From an uncultured Bacilli bacterium (lineage in GTDB: Bacteria; Bacillota_I; Bacilli_A; RF39; UBA660): a stretch of 64,000 nucleotides of DNA. Positions 51,323 through 61,473 of this stretch are shown one piece after another. The stretch covers positions 1-64,000 of the forward strand of contig CAKPSB010000002.1 of NCBI GenBank assembly GCA_934183155.1. Direction: 5' to 3'. The notes under the pieces are model-generated. The model saw only the letters and a list, made by a program, of their open reading frames with translations. It did not search any database and had not been told where the DNA came from. A program made the position numbers and the translations under genes. Within the stretch, counting starts at the first letter, position 1. Each line of letters starts with the position of its first letter.

Positions 51323-51896
51323 GTGTAAATGTCATACTAACTTTTAATTTTGCACTATCACCACTTAAAGAAGCGTTGGTATCATCTTCATTACTCATAC
51401 TTTCACCATCACCATCTAACCATTTAAAATAAACCCTTATAGATATGTTTTTATTAGGTGCATTGTAATTAATAGTGTTTGCCACCTCACTAGTACCATC
51501 AGTAGTAATAGGAGATTCATTATTTATTTGATATTTAGTAATCTGTAAATCTTTAACAGCACTAGTTTCACTAGCTGCAATAGAAATATTGTATCTAAAC
51601 GAAACTTCAGTTTTAGAGCCATCAATATTTAAATCAAAATATCCTTCACTGCCAGGGGCAATCACTCCATTAGCAACATTATCATTTTCAGTATAAACTG
51701 GAGTAATTATAGATGACATCGTAGCCGCCTCAGTAATATCCTTATCATTAACCGTAATTTTCCATTTAGCTATATTAAAATCAGTGTCTCCATCTTTTTT
51801 TTCTAAGTATTTTGCATACGTTTGATTAATTTGAAATACGCATGTAACCAAAGCAATAAGTGCTAAAATAATTTTAAATTTTTGTTTTGTACTCAT
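51312..51896 (-). CDS. TasA-like secreted protein, antisense orientation
   Basis: A 194-residue exported protein, the only minus-strand gene in module 2. The signal peptide is KFKIILALIALVTCVFQINQTYA, then KYLEKKDGDTDFNIAKWKITVND; the FNIAKWKI stretch corresponds to LKIASWHI of the protein at 63566. The beta-rich remainder (VIAPGSEGYFDLNIDGSKTEVSFRYNISI) fits TasA-like subunits and again resembles the 63566 protein (FAPGVTGTFILVIDPKDTEVSFKYEL). A run of G in AAAGGGGGAATATGC precedes its start. Separate orientation allows independent expression, perhaps as an alternative subunit. Confidence 0.72.
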   Translation of the reverse strand: MSTKQKFKIILALIALVTCVFQINQTYAKYLEKKDGDTDFNIAKWKITVNDKDITEAATMSSIITPVYTENDNVANGVIAPGSEGYFDLNIDGSKTEVSFRYNISIAASETSAVKDLQITKYQINNESPITTDGTSEVANTINYNAPNKNISIRVYFKWLDGDGESMSNEDDTNASLSGDSAKLKVSMTFTQVA

Positions 51897-52068
51897 GCAT
51901 ATTCCCCCTTTTTAATAATTATAACATGCCAATTTCAGTTTAACTATTATAATGAAAAGTTATTTTTATAAACACCGTTAATAATTGTAAACCAAAAAGT
52001 ATTTTAAAGCTATTTGCTTGTTCGCTAATAATATAATATGCTAATATATTATTGTAGGAGATGATCAT

Positions 52069-52353
52069 ATGAGTTTTATACCATTACTATTTATACCATT
52101 ACTAATTGTCACAATAATCGTAGTTACAATTATTATAATAATGCCAAAGCAAAAAAAAGAAGAAAAAACAAACTATCAAATTAATACAAATACAAATACA
52201 TCTCCACTTGAAGAAGAAGTAAAAAAAGAAGTGATGGAAGAAACTCTCAATTTAGACGAATTATTTAAAACAATCTCGTTTAAAACCATTAAAAATGATT
52301 CTGATTTTGACTTTGGATTAAAAAGAACAGAAAAAAACTTAAACAAAAACTAG
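52069..52353 (+). CDS. Small single-pass membrane protein
   Basis: A 94-residue protein: N-terminal helix PLLFIPLLIVTIIVVTIIIIM, then a polar tail of about 60 residues with acidic and lysine patches (LEEEVKKEVMEETLNLDELF). TAGGAGATGATC precedes the start. It is flanked by its own terminator at 52345, so it is a monocistronic unit inside the fibre module. I do not recognise the family. Confidence 0.65.
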   Translation: MSFIPLLFIPLLIVTIIVVTIIIIMPKQKKEEKTNYQINTNTNTSPLEEEVKKEVMEETLNLDELFKTISFKTIKNDSDFDFGLKRTEKNLNKN

Positions 52354-52386
52354 GATTGCTGTAAAAAAGACTTAATCCTAGTTTTT
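52345..52386 (+). terminator. Terminator after the small membrane protein
   Basis: AAAAACTAGGATT and AATCCTAGTTTTT form a 13-bp stem with a 16-base loop. Confidence 0.85.
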
Positions 52387-52450
52387 ATATGTTGTGAATA
52401 TTAGGATTTTATGATAAAATCATATTGATAATAATAAAGGTTGTGATTGT

Positions 52451-53152
52451 ATGAATACAGTTAAGGTAACCGCTGAAACACTAAAGAAAAGGAAAAAAAG
52501 AGCAAAAAGAACTAAAATAATTGTTTTAATATTATTTTTACTACTTCTTTCAATGTTCTTTGTTTTAATGATTATATATAAAGGTGGCAATTTTACAGTA
52601 ACTTTAGACCCCAATTTAACTTTAAAAAATAATATTGTTCTATATGATTCAAAAGAAAAAGAAACTCCCAAAAATAAACTATACGCTAAAGAAATACCTT
52701 TTATGGACAACATAACCAAATCTTGGTTACCTAAAAATATTGATTCACAAAAAGATGGCGATCATAACGGTGAAAATTATATAGCCTACACATTTTACGT
52801 AGCAAATGAAGGAAAAGAAGCAACCAATTACTGGTATCAAATAAACATTTTAGATGTCATAAAAAACGTCGATGAAGCAATAAGAATAATAATTTATCAA
52901 AACGGTAAAGAAACAGTATACGCTAAAAAAAATGAATTAACAAACAAAAAAGAAGAAGGAACAACACCATTTGTTTCAAAAGATGTAGCAGTATTAAAAC
53001 AAAGAAAAAATATGCTGCCAAATGATGTTGATAAATATACTATAGTTGTATATTTAGAAGGCGAAGACCCTGAATGTGTTGACGCTATTATAGGCGGAGA
53101 AATTAAATTAAACATGGAAATAAGAGAGGAGCATGTATCTAATGAAAAATAA
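52451..53152 (+). CDS. Membrane-anchored fibre-like protein
   Basis: A 233-residue protein with a very basic start (LKKRKKRAKRTK), one helix (IIVLILFLLLLSMFFVLMIIY) and an extracellular beta domain. The C-terminal TIVVYLEGEDPECVDAIIGGEIKLNMEI parallels IRIYMWIEGQDVDCENNSSYGDISYNIEF in the next gene, so both share a domain. It begins the transcript leading to the giant protein. The stop overlaps the following gene by about ten bases. Perhaps an anchor or base component of the fibre. Confidence 0.7.
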   Translation: MNTVKVTAETLKKRKKRAKRTKIIVLILFLLLLSMFFVLMIIYKGGNFTVTLDPNLTLKNNIVLYDSKEKETPKNKLYAKEIPFMDNITKSWLPKNIDSQKDGDHNGENYIAYTFYVANEGKEATNYWYQINILDVIKNVDEAIRIIIYQNGKETVYAKKNELTNKKEEGTTPFVSKDVAVLKQRKNMLPNDVDKYTIVVYLEGEDPECVDAIIGGEIKLNMEIREEHVSNEK

Positions 53153-54116
53153 TAAAAAAAGACGAAAGATTACAGTACTCCCTCTTTTTTTTAGTTTTAT
53201 ACTATTAATCACAACAACATATGCATGGTTCTCTGCTAATAGAGTAGTTAGCATAGAGTCACTTGACGTCCATGTTCAAGCCGAAGGCGGAATCGAAGTG
53301 AGCACAGACGCAAATACTTGGAAACAAGTTGTAACAGTTCAAGACATAATGAACGCAAGCAAATCTTATCCATCAAGCGTAAATCAAATACCATATAGAG
53401 TATATCCAGTATCTACCGGTGGAAACATCACAAATGGATATCTAAACTTATATAAAGGTGAAGCAACTAATGATAAATCAACAGATTTTATTCTAACAGC
53501 CACAAAATCAACTGAAACAAGTAGTTTTGGCGAAGATAGTGATGGCGCATTTATCGTTTTTGATTTATTTTTTAAAGCTAGTTCAGAAAAAAAACTATAT
53601 CTGTCTAGTAACTCTAAAGTAGAATACAAAGGAGATAAAAATTCGGGCATAGAAAATGCCACTAGAATTGCTTTCTTAAATGAGGGAGCTTCTACGACCT
53701 CAGGCGGAGCGCAAAGCCTAAAAGGAGCCAGTGAAGCCGTAATTTGGGAACCAAATTATAACGTACACACCGAGTATGGGGTAAGCAATGCCAGCAAAAC
53801 ATATGGAATAAACACCTCGGTCGCTGGCGCTGCCCCAATTGCCTATGATGGTGTTATATCAGAAATAAGCACTAACAATGCAGTCTTAATTCAAAATGCT
53901 AAAGCAAGTGCTTATCCAAATTTATTTAAATCAGTTAATGTAAAAGCATATACGCAAAAAAACAATACACAAAATATAGAACTATTAACCATAAGCCCAT
54001 CAATCACCAAAATTCGTATATACATGTGGATTGAAGGCCAAGATGTAGATTGTGAAAACAATTCATCATATGGTGATATAAGTTATAATATAGAATTCAC
54101 AACAAATCCAACATAA
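53142..54116 (+). CDS. Secreted TasA-type protein, 324 residues
   Basis: I take ATG 53142, since AGAGAGGAG is about ten bases upstream; ATG 53133 lies right on that site. The signal is KKRRKITVLPLFFSFILLITTTYAWFSA and the mature start is NRVVSIESLDVHVQAEGGIEVS, a common camelysin-like opening with the aromatic YAWF motif before it. The remaining beta-rich part has a serine/threonine-rich middle and ends with the IYMWIEGQDVDC domain shared with the 52451 protein. It lies 17 bases before the giant gene. Confidence 0.72.
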   Translation: MKNNKKRRKITVLPLFFSFILLITTTYAWFSANRVVSIESLDVHVQAEGGIEVSTDANTWKQVVTVQDIMNASKSYPSSVNQIPYRVYPVSTGGNITNGYLNLYKGEATNDKSTDFILTATKSTETSSFGEDSDGAFIVFDLFFKASSEKKLYLSSNSKVEYKGDKNSGIENATRIAFLNEGASTTSGGAQSLKGASEAVIWEPNYNVHTEYGVSNASKTYGINTSVAGAAPIAYDGVISEISTNNAVLIQNAKASAYPNLFKSVNVKAYTQKNNTQNIELLTISPSITKIRIYMWIEGQDVDCENNSSYGDISYNIEFTTNPT

Positions 54117-54133
54117 GAAAAAGGAGGGATAAT

Positions 54134-57100
54134 ATGTTAAAAAAATTAAAACAAAACAAACGTAATTTTTTACTGACTGTTTTAGCCATAATTATCCCTG
54201 CAACAACCATCGCCATTACTTATGGTGTACTTAGAAATAAAAATGCACAAGTACAAAATGGTGTAAGTGGTGACACCGTTTATATCGATGACTTAGATGC
54301 GGATTACTATTATTACACAGGTCAAAATTATACTAGTAGTTCAAATAGTCTTCCAACAAGTGAAAACAAAAATATATACAATGATAATAATTTAGTAAAA
54401 GTAACAGTAACATATAATGGAACAGATTATAGTAGTAAAAATACAGGTTATGTTTCTTTAACCGAAAAGCAAAGTAAATATATTTATTATAAATATTATC
54501 CAATTATAAATGGTTATATTGAAATAGATCTAATAGATAATCCCTTTTCATATCACCCTAATGATTTAGTATTTAATGGTTGGATTACAAACTATAATGG
54601 AGCAAATATAAGCTATAATGATACATATTATACAAGAACCGCAAAAATTCCAGTTAATTCTACCAAAGACATAAACATCGATTTTTATGCAAACTGGACA
54701 ACAGGCCAAGCCGAATATGTTAATAACTCATTTGATACAGCCATTAGTAACCTAAAAGCCAAAGGCATGAATAAAGTAGAAACAGTCAAATATATATATG
54801 ATTATCCAAGTGTTGATGGTTACTATAAAGGAGACAGTATTACAACCAAAACAGTAGTTACAGGTTGGTGGGGTCGTGGTGATACTACATATGGAACTTG
54901 TACAGATTGTTATGATTCATCTGGTAGTTATCATAGCTCATATAGATGTCCCGCACCAGATATTGGCTGGGGCCAAAGTCAAGGAACATATACAAATAAC
55001 TGTCAGATATATTATAAACAAACTAGTAATGACACCTTCGATATGGGTTCAAAATACTATACATATAATAACTATAATGGATTTGAAGAAGCCAATTTAA
55101 AGCCAACCTTAATAGGCAAAGAAGAAAATGAAAACTTTACCTCAACAACCAATATGGCTGGATATTATCGTAAGGTAAATATAAATTATAGAAGTTCCAT
55201 CACTGGTTATTATAACGAAACTGGCGTAATGCAAAATGGAACATGCTCAACAAATAGTGGTTGTAAATTATATGAACTTATTCAATTCTATAAATCAGAT
55301 GGTACTAAAGAGTTATACAATGAAAATGAAGAATATTACTATTTAACCACAAGAGATACTAATATTTTAATCATGAACACTAATACCTCAAGTACTTGGG
55401 GATCATCTTCAACTAAACCATTTACCTTAACCGGTATATATAACGGAAAAGATTATAATCCAACATGGACCGTATCAAATATAGCTGTCAAAGCATATGA
55501 CGCTTTAAGAATAGAAAACATGACAATCAATAGTAGAAAATCCAGTTCAACAAACGTTCCAACATCTAGTGCAAATGGATCAGGCACCTTTTACGGAAAT
55601 TATCAAAACGTTAAAATAGGAAGAGGAATTAAAAAAACTAGTAACTATAAAACTTTTGATTCAGTTATTGCTGGCGCAAATTCATCAAGTAGTTGGGATA
55701 GCTCTGACGTAGGAAGTAGTGATAATCCTAAAAAATTTACAATGACTGTAGAAAGCGGTTTTTATAATTCTGCAAGTTCATCTACCGGTGCCAAAAATCA
55801 AGGATGGAGTTCATCATTATATACACAGATGAATGCCGTTTATGGAAATGATTATGATAGAGCAGCTAAAAATAATAGTAATTTGGATTTCTATTTTTGC
55901 GTATCTGGAAGCTGGTATGCCAATGTTCACTCATCTGACGATAATAATATAGCCGCATTAAATACAATAGTTAAAAGCGGCACATTCGGAAGTAGTAAAT
56001 CAGATTTAACAACAGGAATATATGTTGGTGGAAGATATTCAGGAACCCATTATGCTAAAAAAACCGCAAAAGTTGAAGGCGGTTATATATATAACCTAAT
56101 AGGTGGCCCACTTACTGATAGTACTCGTGGAACTAAAAACGATGTACTAATTTATATGACCGGTGGCGAAATCGATATGATTACCGGAGGAGCAGGAACA
56201 TCAACAACATACGGCAACAGAATAATTCAAGTAACTGGTGGGACAGTTAATTATAGCGTTTTTGGCGGTAGTAATGGCCGAGATGGAACAAGCTCAGATG
56301 GCACGCTAACAGGAAGCAGTTATGTTTACATCGGTGGAACAGCAACCATCGGAAATGATAAATATATAGAAAATAAAAGCACATTATTTGGTGCTGAAAG
56401 TGGATCAGTATTTGGCGCCGGAAACGGTAATACTAGCTATGCAACCATCGGTTCAGTAGATAATTCTGTTATTGTAATAAATGATGAAGCAACAATCAAA
56501 AAAAATGTATATGGTAGTGGAAACTATGGAACAGTAGGTTATAGTTCTAGTAGTGATGGTAGTGTAAATATCAATATCTTTGGTGGAACAATAGGATCAG
56601 TATTTGGTTCAGGAAACAACAGTGGTTCTGGCAAAGAATGGCAAGTTAGTATACCTACAAACATTAAAATGACAGGTGGTAATGTAACCGGCGGTATATA
56701 TGGTGGTTCAAACCAAAAAGGTACACTTTATGGAGATGTAACTTTAAATATATTAAATGGTAATGTAAATAACGCCTTTGGTGGAGGCCTTGGAAAAGAT
56801 ACTGTAGTTTCTCAAAATGTTACCGTTAATCTAGGAGATAATACTAATAGTTTAAATCTTACAGGCTCAGCCTACGGTGGAAGTGCATACGGAACAGTAA
56901 ATGATAAAACAAAAACCACATCAGTAAGCACATATAAAACATTAGTCAACGTTAACGGTGGAAACATAGCAAATGTCTTTGGTGGCGGCAAAGGTGACGA
57001 AAATAACACACCATATGTAGCAGGAGATGTCACATTAACAATAAATAATGGCAAAATAAATAATGCCTTTGGTGGAAATAATGCCGCAGGAACCCCAAAT

Positions 57101-60100
57101 GGAGAAGTAAAAGTATACTTAAATGGAGGAGAAGTAACCTCTGCCTATGGTGGTGGTAATAAAACTGCAGTAACCAAAACACATGTATATCAAAATTCAA
57201 GTATTTGTCAAAATATATTTGGCGGAAGTAACGAAAGTGGTGAAGTTGAAACCTCAACAATCAATGTCTCAGGTGGGCAAACCACTAATTTATATGGCGG
57301 AAATAATATAGGTGGAACAGTAAAAAACACAAACATAACCGTTAATGGTGGAGAAATAACCTCAGCCTATGGTGGTGGTAAAAAAGCTGATACAACAGCC
57401 AGCGACATAAATGTTTTAAACGGAAAAATAACTAACATATACGGTGGTGGCGAAGAAGCTAATATATCTTCAAAAACAACAATAAATATAACAGATGGAA
57501 CAATAACCAGTGTATATGGTGGTTCAAACAAATTAGGCAGCGTTCCCGTATCAAATATAACCGTTAATGGCGGAATAATAGATTCAGTATATGGCGGAAA
57601 CAATCAAGGCGGAGTAACAACCACAACTAATATAAACTTAAATAGTGGAAATATTAATACAGCCTATGGTGGTGGTAATAAAGCAACATCCACCACATCA
57701 AATATAAAATTAAATGGTTCTACCGTTCAAACTATATATGGTGGTGGAAATGAAGCAGGAGTTACAACCACAAACGTAAATTTAATTACCGGCTCATCAA
57801 CCGAAGTCTTTGGTGGTAGTAATAAAAGTGGTACAGTAACAACAAGTAACGTAAAAGCAGCAACCCCTCAAAATTTAATTATTGACACAATTTACGGTGG
57901 AAATAATAACGGTGGTAAAGTAAAACAAACAGATATTAATTTAAGCGGTGGCACTTATAATAATATATACGGCGGCGGAAATAATGCTGATGTAGATTAT
58001 ACTAATGTTCACACTGACAAAATAACAATGACAGGAAAATTCTATGGTGGTGGAAATAATGCCTCAGTTATTTACAATACAAATGTTGAATTTTTAAATT
58101 CTAGTATTGATTATGATATATTTGGTGGGGGAAATTTAGGAACTGTTGAAGGAAACACCGTAGTATATTTATCAAATGCCGTCATAAAAGGTAGCGCATA
58201 CGCTGGTGGAAATGGTAAAACAGCCACAGTATTAGGTAATACAACATTAACCATTGACAATACATCAACCGTAAGTAAACATGTTTTTGGTGGTGGAAAT
58301 GCCGCAAATACCGGTAGTAAAGATAATACCTCATCAATAAGCAAAGTAAATATAGCCGGAGCAACGATAAACGGTAATGTTTATGGCGGAGCTAATACTG
58401 CAATATTATATGGAAAAACAATATTAAATATTGGAGCTAACGTTAATGACTATGTTAAAACAGATATACAAATAGGTGGAACAGTATTTGGTGGTGGCGA
58501 AGCTAACGCAAATGGTGATGCGAACTATGACTATTCATTTATAAGTGTAACCGAAGGAATAACTATCAATATAGATGGTAAAAATTATAAAAACTTCGAC
58601 ATAAAAGGTTCAATATTTGGTAGTGGTAATGCCTCAAGTACAAAAGGATATAGTTATATAAACATAAGCAATTATGGAACATTCGAAAACTATAAAGAAA
58701 ATATATCTCTTCAAAGAACAGATATAGTAACTATAAAAAATTCCGCAATAAAATTAGAAGGAACAACCGATAGAACAAATGAATATTCAAGTACAAAATT
58801 TAGCATCAGTAGAGTCGGTGAATTAAAACTTGCAAATAATAGTACACTTTTCTTACAAAATGGAACAAATTTATTAGAAAAATTTACAAGTGTTAAAATA
58901 AATGGTGCAACCGAAGAAAAAGCAACCGTTAAAATAAATGGTGATTCAGTTACAAAAAATGTAAATAACAGAGTATATATGCTTGAAAATAAAAACTTAA
59001 ATATAGCAACCAATGAAGCTGTTACAAGTTATGGTAAAGTAAGTGGAATGACTTTCTTTGGAATGTATCAATTAGATCGTAATGGAAAAGTTTATACAGC
59101 TTTTTATGATAATAAATATAATAGTGGTGACACAGTAAGCTCCGGAGAATTTTACACATTTACAGCCGGTAGTTATGTTCTTGGCATGCATAATAAAAAT
59201 CATGATATTCAAACAGATGGTTTCTATTCTAATTATGAAAATAAAGATAAACAAGGAACTGTTGAATCTCGCTATATAGAACCAACCCCAAGTGATGCAA
59301 GTTATTACATGTGGGTAATTGGTGAAAAAGTTACAACATACGACTTTAGTCTAACCGCATCAAAATACTCAACACTTGGAACTTATGAACTTCCATTAAA
59401 CGCTTCAGCAAGCGCTAATATGACATACGAAATAATTGGATTTAACTATCAAAATTTGGAAGAAGGATTTGAACTTGTATCACCATCATCAGTCCCAAGA
59501 ATAAACACAAGTGGTAGTGCCGATAATAAAATGGCGCTTTCCATGGAAACATCAAATACCGGTTTTATTTCAAAAGGACAAACAAACTTTTTGACAAATT
59601 CCACCACACCAATTGAAGGAACAAAAGATTATATATCTGAAAACTCTTCAATAGTACCTTCATTCTTGTTCTATTTATATCATTCTAAAAACATCACAGA
59701 AAAAAAAGAAATAGGAACAGCTGTAATATCATTGCTTGCCATTAAACCAATAGATGATTTAAATAACGAAGTAACCCGTATAAATATAAACATCACATTA
59801 AGCTCAGCTTTATATAGCGATAACGACTATGAAGGTGCCATGACCGCTGGAGAAAAATATGATCTATTCGCATCAACCGCAACCAATATAACCAACAAAT
59901 CGAATTTCAGCGCTTATTATTCTTTATATATGAAATCAAGCAAAAAATATTATCAAGATGGTTATTACCATGCCCTTGTGTCTGATTATGTATTACCAGT
60001 AAATACTAAAATAACAATGATAGACCTAGCCAGCAAAAAATATTACTACTATGTAATTACTGAAGAAGATGTTACAAAAGCTAAAAAAGAATATGAAAAA

Positions 60101-61222
60101 TATGGTGAATGTTCATATGCTTTAAGTGAATTTATTGCCATGGGATCAACTAGTCCTAACAACACATTTGACGAAAGTCAAAATAATAATAAATATTATA
60201 AAACTGGATATGTCGATGAAGAATTTATATTCAACGTTTCATTTGAAGATACAAATATAACTGGCGATGTAAATAACAAAAAACTATTGCTGGAACTTAG
60301 AAACAAATCTGATCAAACATTAAATAGTGTTCTTAGTATTCAGCACTCATCATTAACTTATAATTTATATGATGATAGTAAAGCTACAATTAATTTAACT
60401 GGCGATTTTACTGAAAAAAATGTTTATTTAGGTGATATACCAGCTTTAACATTAACGGCCAATTTTACACAGCCAATCATAAACTCACTTCCTGTAACAG
60501 ATACAACATATTTTGATAAAAAAATGGGTGTTAAAATATCTATATATGACGAAAAAGGAAATAAATTAAATAATAGTAGTTTACTAGGTCTTACATACGA
60601 GTATAATAATAAAACATATTATCCTAGAATGGACGGCAGTGTTCGTATACCTGTTGCAGAAAAAGTCGCAAATTGGTACGGAAAAATAAAAGTAAACACC
60701 AAAAATTTAAATTTATCAAGTGGTTCATATAAATTTATAATTGAAGCATTTGGCTCTTCTGATGGAATATATTTTGGAGCAACCCCATCATCAAAATTAG
60801 CAATCGATTTTAAAATAGTTGATAGTGTGTATGGACTAAATGTTAAACTTCCAGATGATGAAATAATAATAAATGGAAAAGAAGGCCTTAATAGTAAAAA
60901 AACTAATGCCTTAGATTTTGATACAGGGTATTCATCAAATCTAGCAAATCCAAATATAAGAGTATCAATATATAGAAGACTTTATAATGAAATCTATGAC
61001 ACCGAATATGAAAAAATAAGCCTTGATGATTACATAACAAATAGACTAAACAAAATAGGGGATGATTATGACTACATGTTTATAGAAAGCCCAAATTCAA
61101 ATAGTAAAAAAACATTATATTTAAAAAATTCACTTAGAAATGGAACATATAAATTTGTATTTAGTCTATATGACGGTGATAATTTTATTGGCGATAGTAA
61201 AACTTATATTATAATTAAATAA
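54134..61222 (+). CDS. Giant secreted repeat protein with YGGGN-type beta-helix repeats
   Basis: A 2362-residue exported protein with AAGGAGGG before the start. The N-terminal basic region and helix (FLLTVLAIIIPATTIAITYGVL) form a signal or anchor. Residues 86-188 look like an InlB B-type repeat (VKVTVTYNG ... DLVFNGWITNYNG ... IDFYANW). A cysteine-rich aromatic stretch (GTCTDCYDSS, YRCPAPD) follows. About residues 675-1460 hold some 29 copies of a 25-35-residue glycine-rich repeat whose core reads G-G-x-I-x-x-A/I/V-Y/F-G-G-G/S-N, as expected for a right-handed beta helix. The last 900 residues suggest several beta-sandwich domains. No LPxTG motif ends it. Probable large adhesin or fibre scaffold. 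Confidence 0.85.
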   Translation: MLKKLKQNKRNFLLTVLAIIIPATTIAITYGVLRNKNAQVQNGVSGDTVYIDDLDADYYYYTGQNYTSSSNSLPTSENKNIYNDNNLVKVTVTYNGTDYSSKNTGYVSLTEKQSKYIYYKYYPIINGYIEIDLIDNPFSYHPNDLVFNGWITNYNGANISYNDTYYTRTAKIPVNSTKDINIDFYANWTTGQAEYVNNSFDTAISNLKAKGMNKVETVKYIYDYPSVDGYYKGDSITTKTVVTGWWGRGDTTYGTCTDCYDSSGSYHSSYRCPAPDIGWGQSQGTYTNNCQIYYKQTSNDTFDMGSKYYTYNNYNGFEEANLKPTLIGKEENENFTSTTNMAGYYRKVNINYRSSITGYYNETGVMQNGTCSTNSGCKLYELIQFYKSDGTKELYNENEEYYYLTTRDTNILIMNTNTSSTWGSSSTKPFTLTGIYNGKDYNPTWTVSNIAVKAYDALRIENMTINSRKSSSTNVPTSSANGSGTFYGNYQNVKIGRGIKKTSNYKTFDSVIAGANSSSSWDSSDVGSSDNPKKFTMTVESGFYNSASSSTGAKNQGWSSSLYTQMNAVYGNDYDRAAKNNSNLDFYFCVSGSWYANVHSSDDNNIAALNTIVKSGTFGSSKSDLTTGIYVGGRYSGTHYAKKTAKVEGGYIYNLIGGPLTDSTRGTKNDVLIYMTGGEIDMITGGAGTSTTYGNRIIQVTGGTVNYSVFGGSNGRDGTSSDGTLTGSSYVYIGGTATIGNDKYIENKSTLFGAESGSVFGAGNGNTSYATIGSVDNSVIVINDEATIKKNVYGSGNYGTVGYSSSSDGSVNINIFGGTIGSVFGSGNNSGSGKEWQVSIPTNIKMTGGNVTGGIYGGSNQKGTLYGDVTLNILNGNVNNAFGGGLGKDTVVSQNVTVNLGDNTNSLNLTGSAYGGSAYGTVNDKTKTTSVSTYKTLVNVNGGNIANVFGGGKGDENNTPYVAGDVTLTINNGKINNAFGGNNAAGTPNGEVKVYLNGGEVTSAYGGGNKTAVTKTHVYQNSSICQNIFGGSNESGEVETSTINVSGGQTTNLYGGNNIGGTVKNTNITVNGGEITSAYGGGKKADTTASDINVLNGKITNIYGGGEEANISSKTTINITDGTITSVYGGSNKLGSVPVSNITVNGGIIDSVYGGNNQGGVTTTTNINLNSGNINTAYGGGNKATSTTSNIKLNGSTVQTIYGGGNEAGVTTTNVNLITGSSTEVFGGSNKSGTVTTSNVKAATPQNLIIDTIYGGNNNGGKVKQTDINLSGGTYNNIYGGGNNADVDYTNVHTDKITMTGKFYGGGNNASVIYNTNVEFLNSSIDYDIFGGGNLGTVEGNTVVYLSNAVIKGSAYAGGNGKTATVLGNTTLTIDNTSTVSKHVFGGGNAANTGSKDNTSSISKVNIAGATINGNVYGGANTAILYGKTILNIGANVNDYVKTDIQIGGTVFGGGEANANGDANYDYSFISVTEGITINIDGKNYKNFDIKGSIFGSGNASSTKGYSYINISNYGTFENYKENISLQRTDIVTIKNSAIKLEGTTDRTNEYSSTKFSISRVGELKLANNSTLFLQNGTNLLEKFTSVKINGATEEKATVKINGDSVTKNVNNRVYMLENKNLNIATNEAVTSYGKVSGMTFFGMYQLDRNGKVYTAFYDNKYNSGDTVSSGEFYTFTAGSYVLGMHNKNHDIQTDGFYSNYENKDKQGTVESRYIEPTPSDASYYMWVIGEKVTTYDFSLTASKYSTLGTYELPLNASASANMTYEIIGFNYQNLEEGFELVSPSSVPRINTSGSADNKMALSMETSNTGFISKGQTNFLTNSTTPIEGTKDYISENSSIVPSFLFYLYHSKNITEKKEIGTAVISLLAIKPIDDLNNEVTRININITLSSALYSDNDYEGAMTAGEKYDLFASTATNITNKSNFSAYYSLYMKSSKKYYQDGYYHALVSDYVLPVNTKITMIDLASKKYYYYVITEEDVTKAKKEYEKYGECSYALSEFIAMGSTSPNNTFDESQNNNKYYKTGYVDEEFIFNVSFEDTNITGDVNNKKLLLELRNKSDQTLNSVLSIQHSSLTYNLYDDSKATINLTGDFTEKNVYLGDIPALTLTANFTQPIINSLPVTDTTYFDKKMGVKISIYDEKGNKLNNSSLLGLTYEYNNKTYYPRMDGSVRIPVAEKVANWYGKIKVNTKNLNLSSGSYKFIIEAFGSSDGIYFGATPSSKLAIDFKIVDSVYGLNVKLPDDEIIINGKEGLNSKKTNALDFDTGYSSNLANPNIRVSIYRRLYNEIYDTEYEKISLDDYITNRLNKIGDDYDYMFIESPNSNSKKTLYLKNSLRNGTYKFVFSLYDGDNFIGDSKTYIIIK
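56160..58520 (+). repeat. Tandem glycine-rich repeat region inside the giant gene
   Basis: Coding repeats with core motifs such as IYGGGN, AYGGGN, VFGGSN and IYGGNN. I count about 29 units, spaced mostly 75-110 bases apart. Codons for the repeated GG vary (GGTGGT, GGCGGA, GGTGGC), so the copies are old or selected at protein level. Confidence 0.8.
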
Positions 61223-61356
61223 GGCAGCCTTCGTCATGTACCGGCGAAGCGAGAATTTTATATATTGAATCAATTTGATTTATAAAATTCACCAAAGTAA
61301 TAACAAAGGTACTAGAAAGGAAAATAATCAATAAAAGAGGGTTATTTCCCTCAAAA
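61223..61356 (+). other. Structured untranslated stretch after the giant gene
   Basis: Three hairpins in a row: CTTCG/CGAAG (61229-61249), GAATTTTATA/TATAAAATTC (61253-61290, ten perfect pairs) and GAGGG/CCCTC (61337-61352). None has the T run of a terminator, so it may be an RNA processing or regulatory element between the giant gene and the next. I recognise no riboswitch class. Confidence 0.45.
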
Positions 61357-61473
61357 ATGATTATCCAAGTAGTTATGAACTTAAATGAAATAAAAACAGA
61401 ACAGCTAATTAAAAGTTATAAAAAAATAGAAGAATATTTAAAGGCACTAAAAAATAAGAAAGCAGATGGTTAA
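61357..61473 (+). CDS. Possible 38-residue helical peptide
   Basis: A short frame, MIIQVVMNLNEIKTEQLIKS and then a lysine/glutamate-rich amphipathic helix, ends exactly one base before the ATG of the 61474 gene. It lacks a clear ribosome-binding site, but the abutting stop suggests translational coupling. It could be a leader for the downstream gene or chance. Confidence 0.35.
   Translation: MIIQVVMNLNEIKTEQLIKSYKKIEEYLKALKNKKADG

Noticed and set aside
54876..55100. Plus-strand 74-residue frame inside the giant gene
   Set aside because: It is entirely inside the giant gene in another frame and has no ribosome-binding site.
56160..58520. CRISPR array
   Set aside because: The regular repeats are coding glycine-rich units with diverged DNA and variable spacing, in one uninterrupted reading frame.
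61223..61356. Known riboswitch
   Set aside because: The hairpins do not match the conserved cores of c-di-GMP, purine, SAM, T-box or cobalamin elements that I could recall, and the downstream gene suggests no metabolite.
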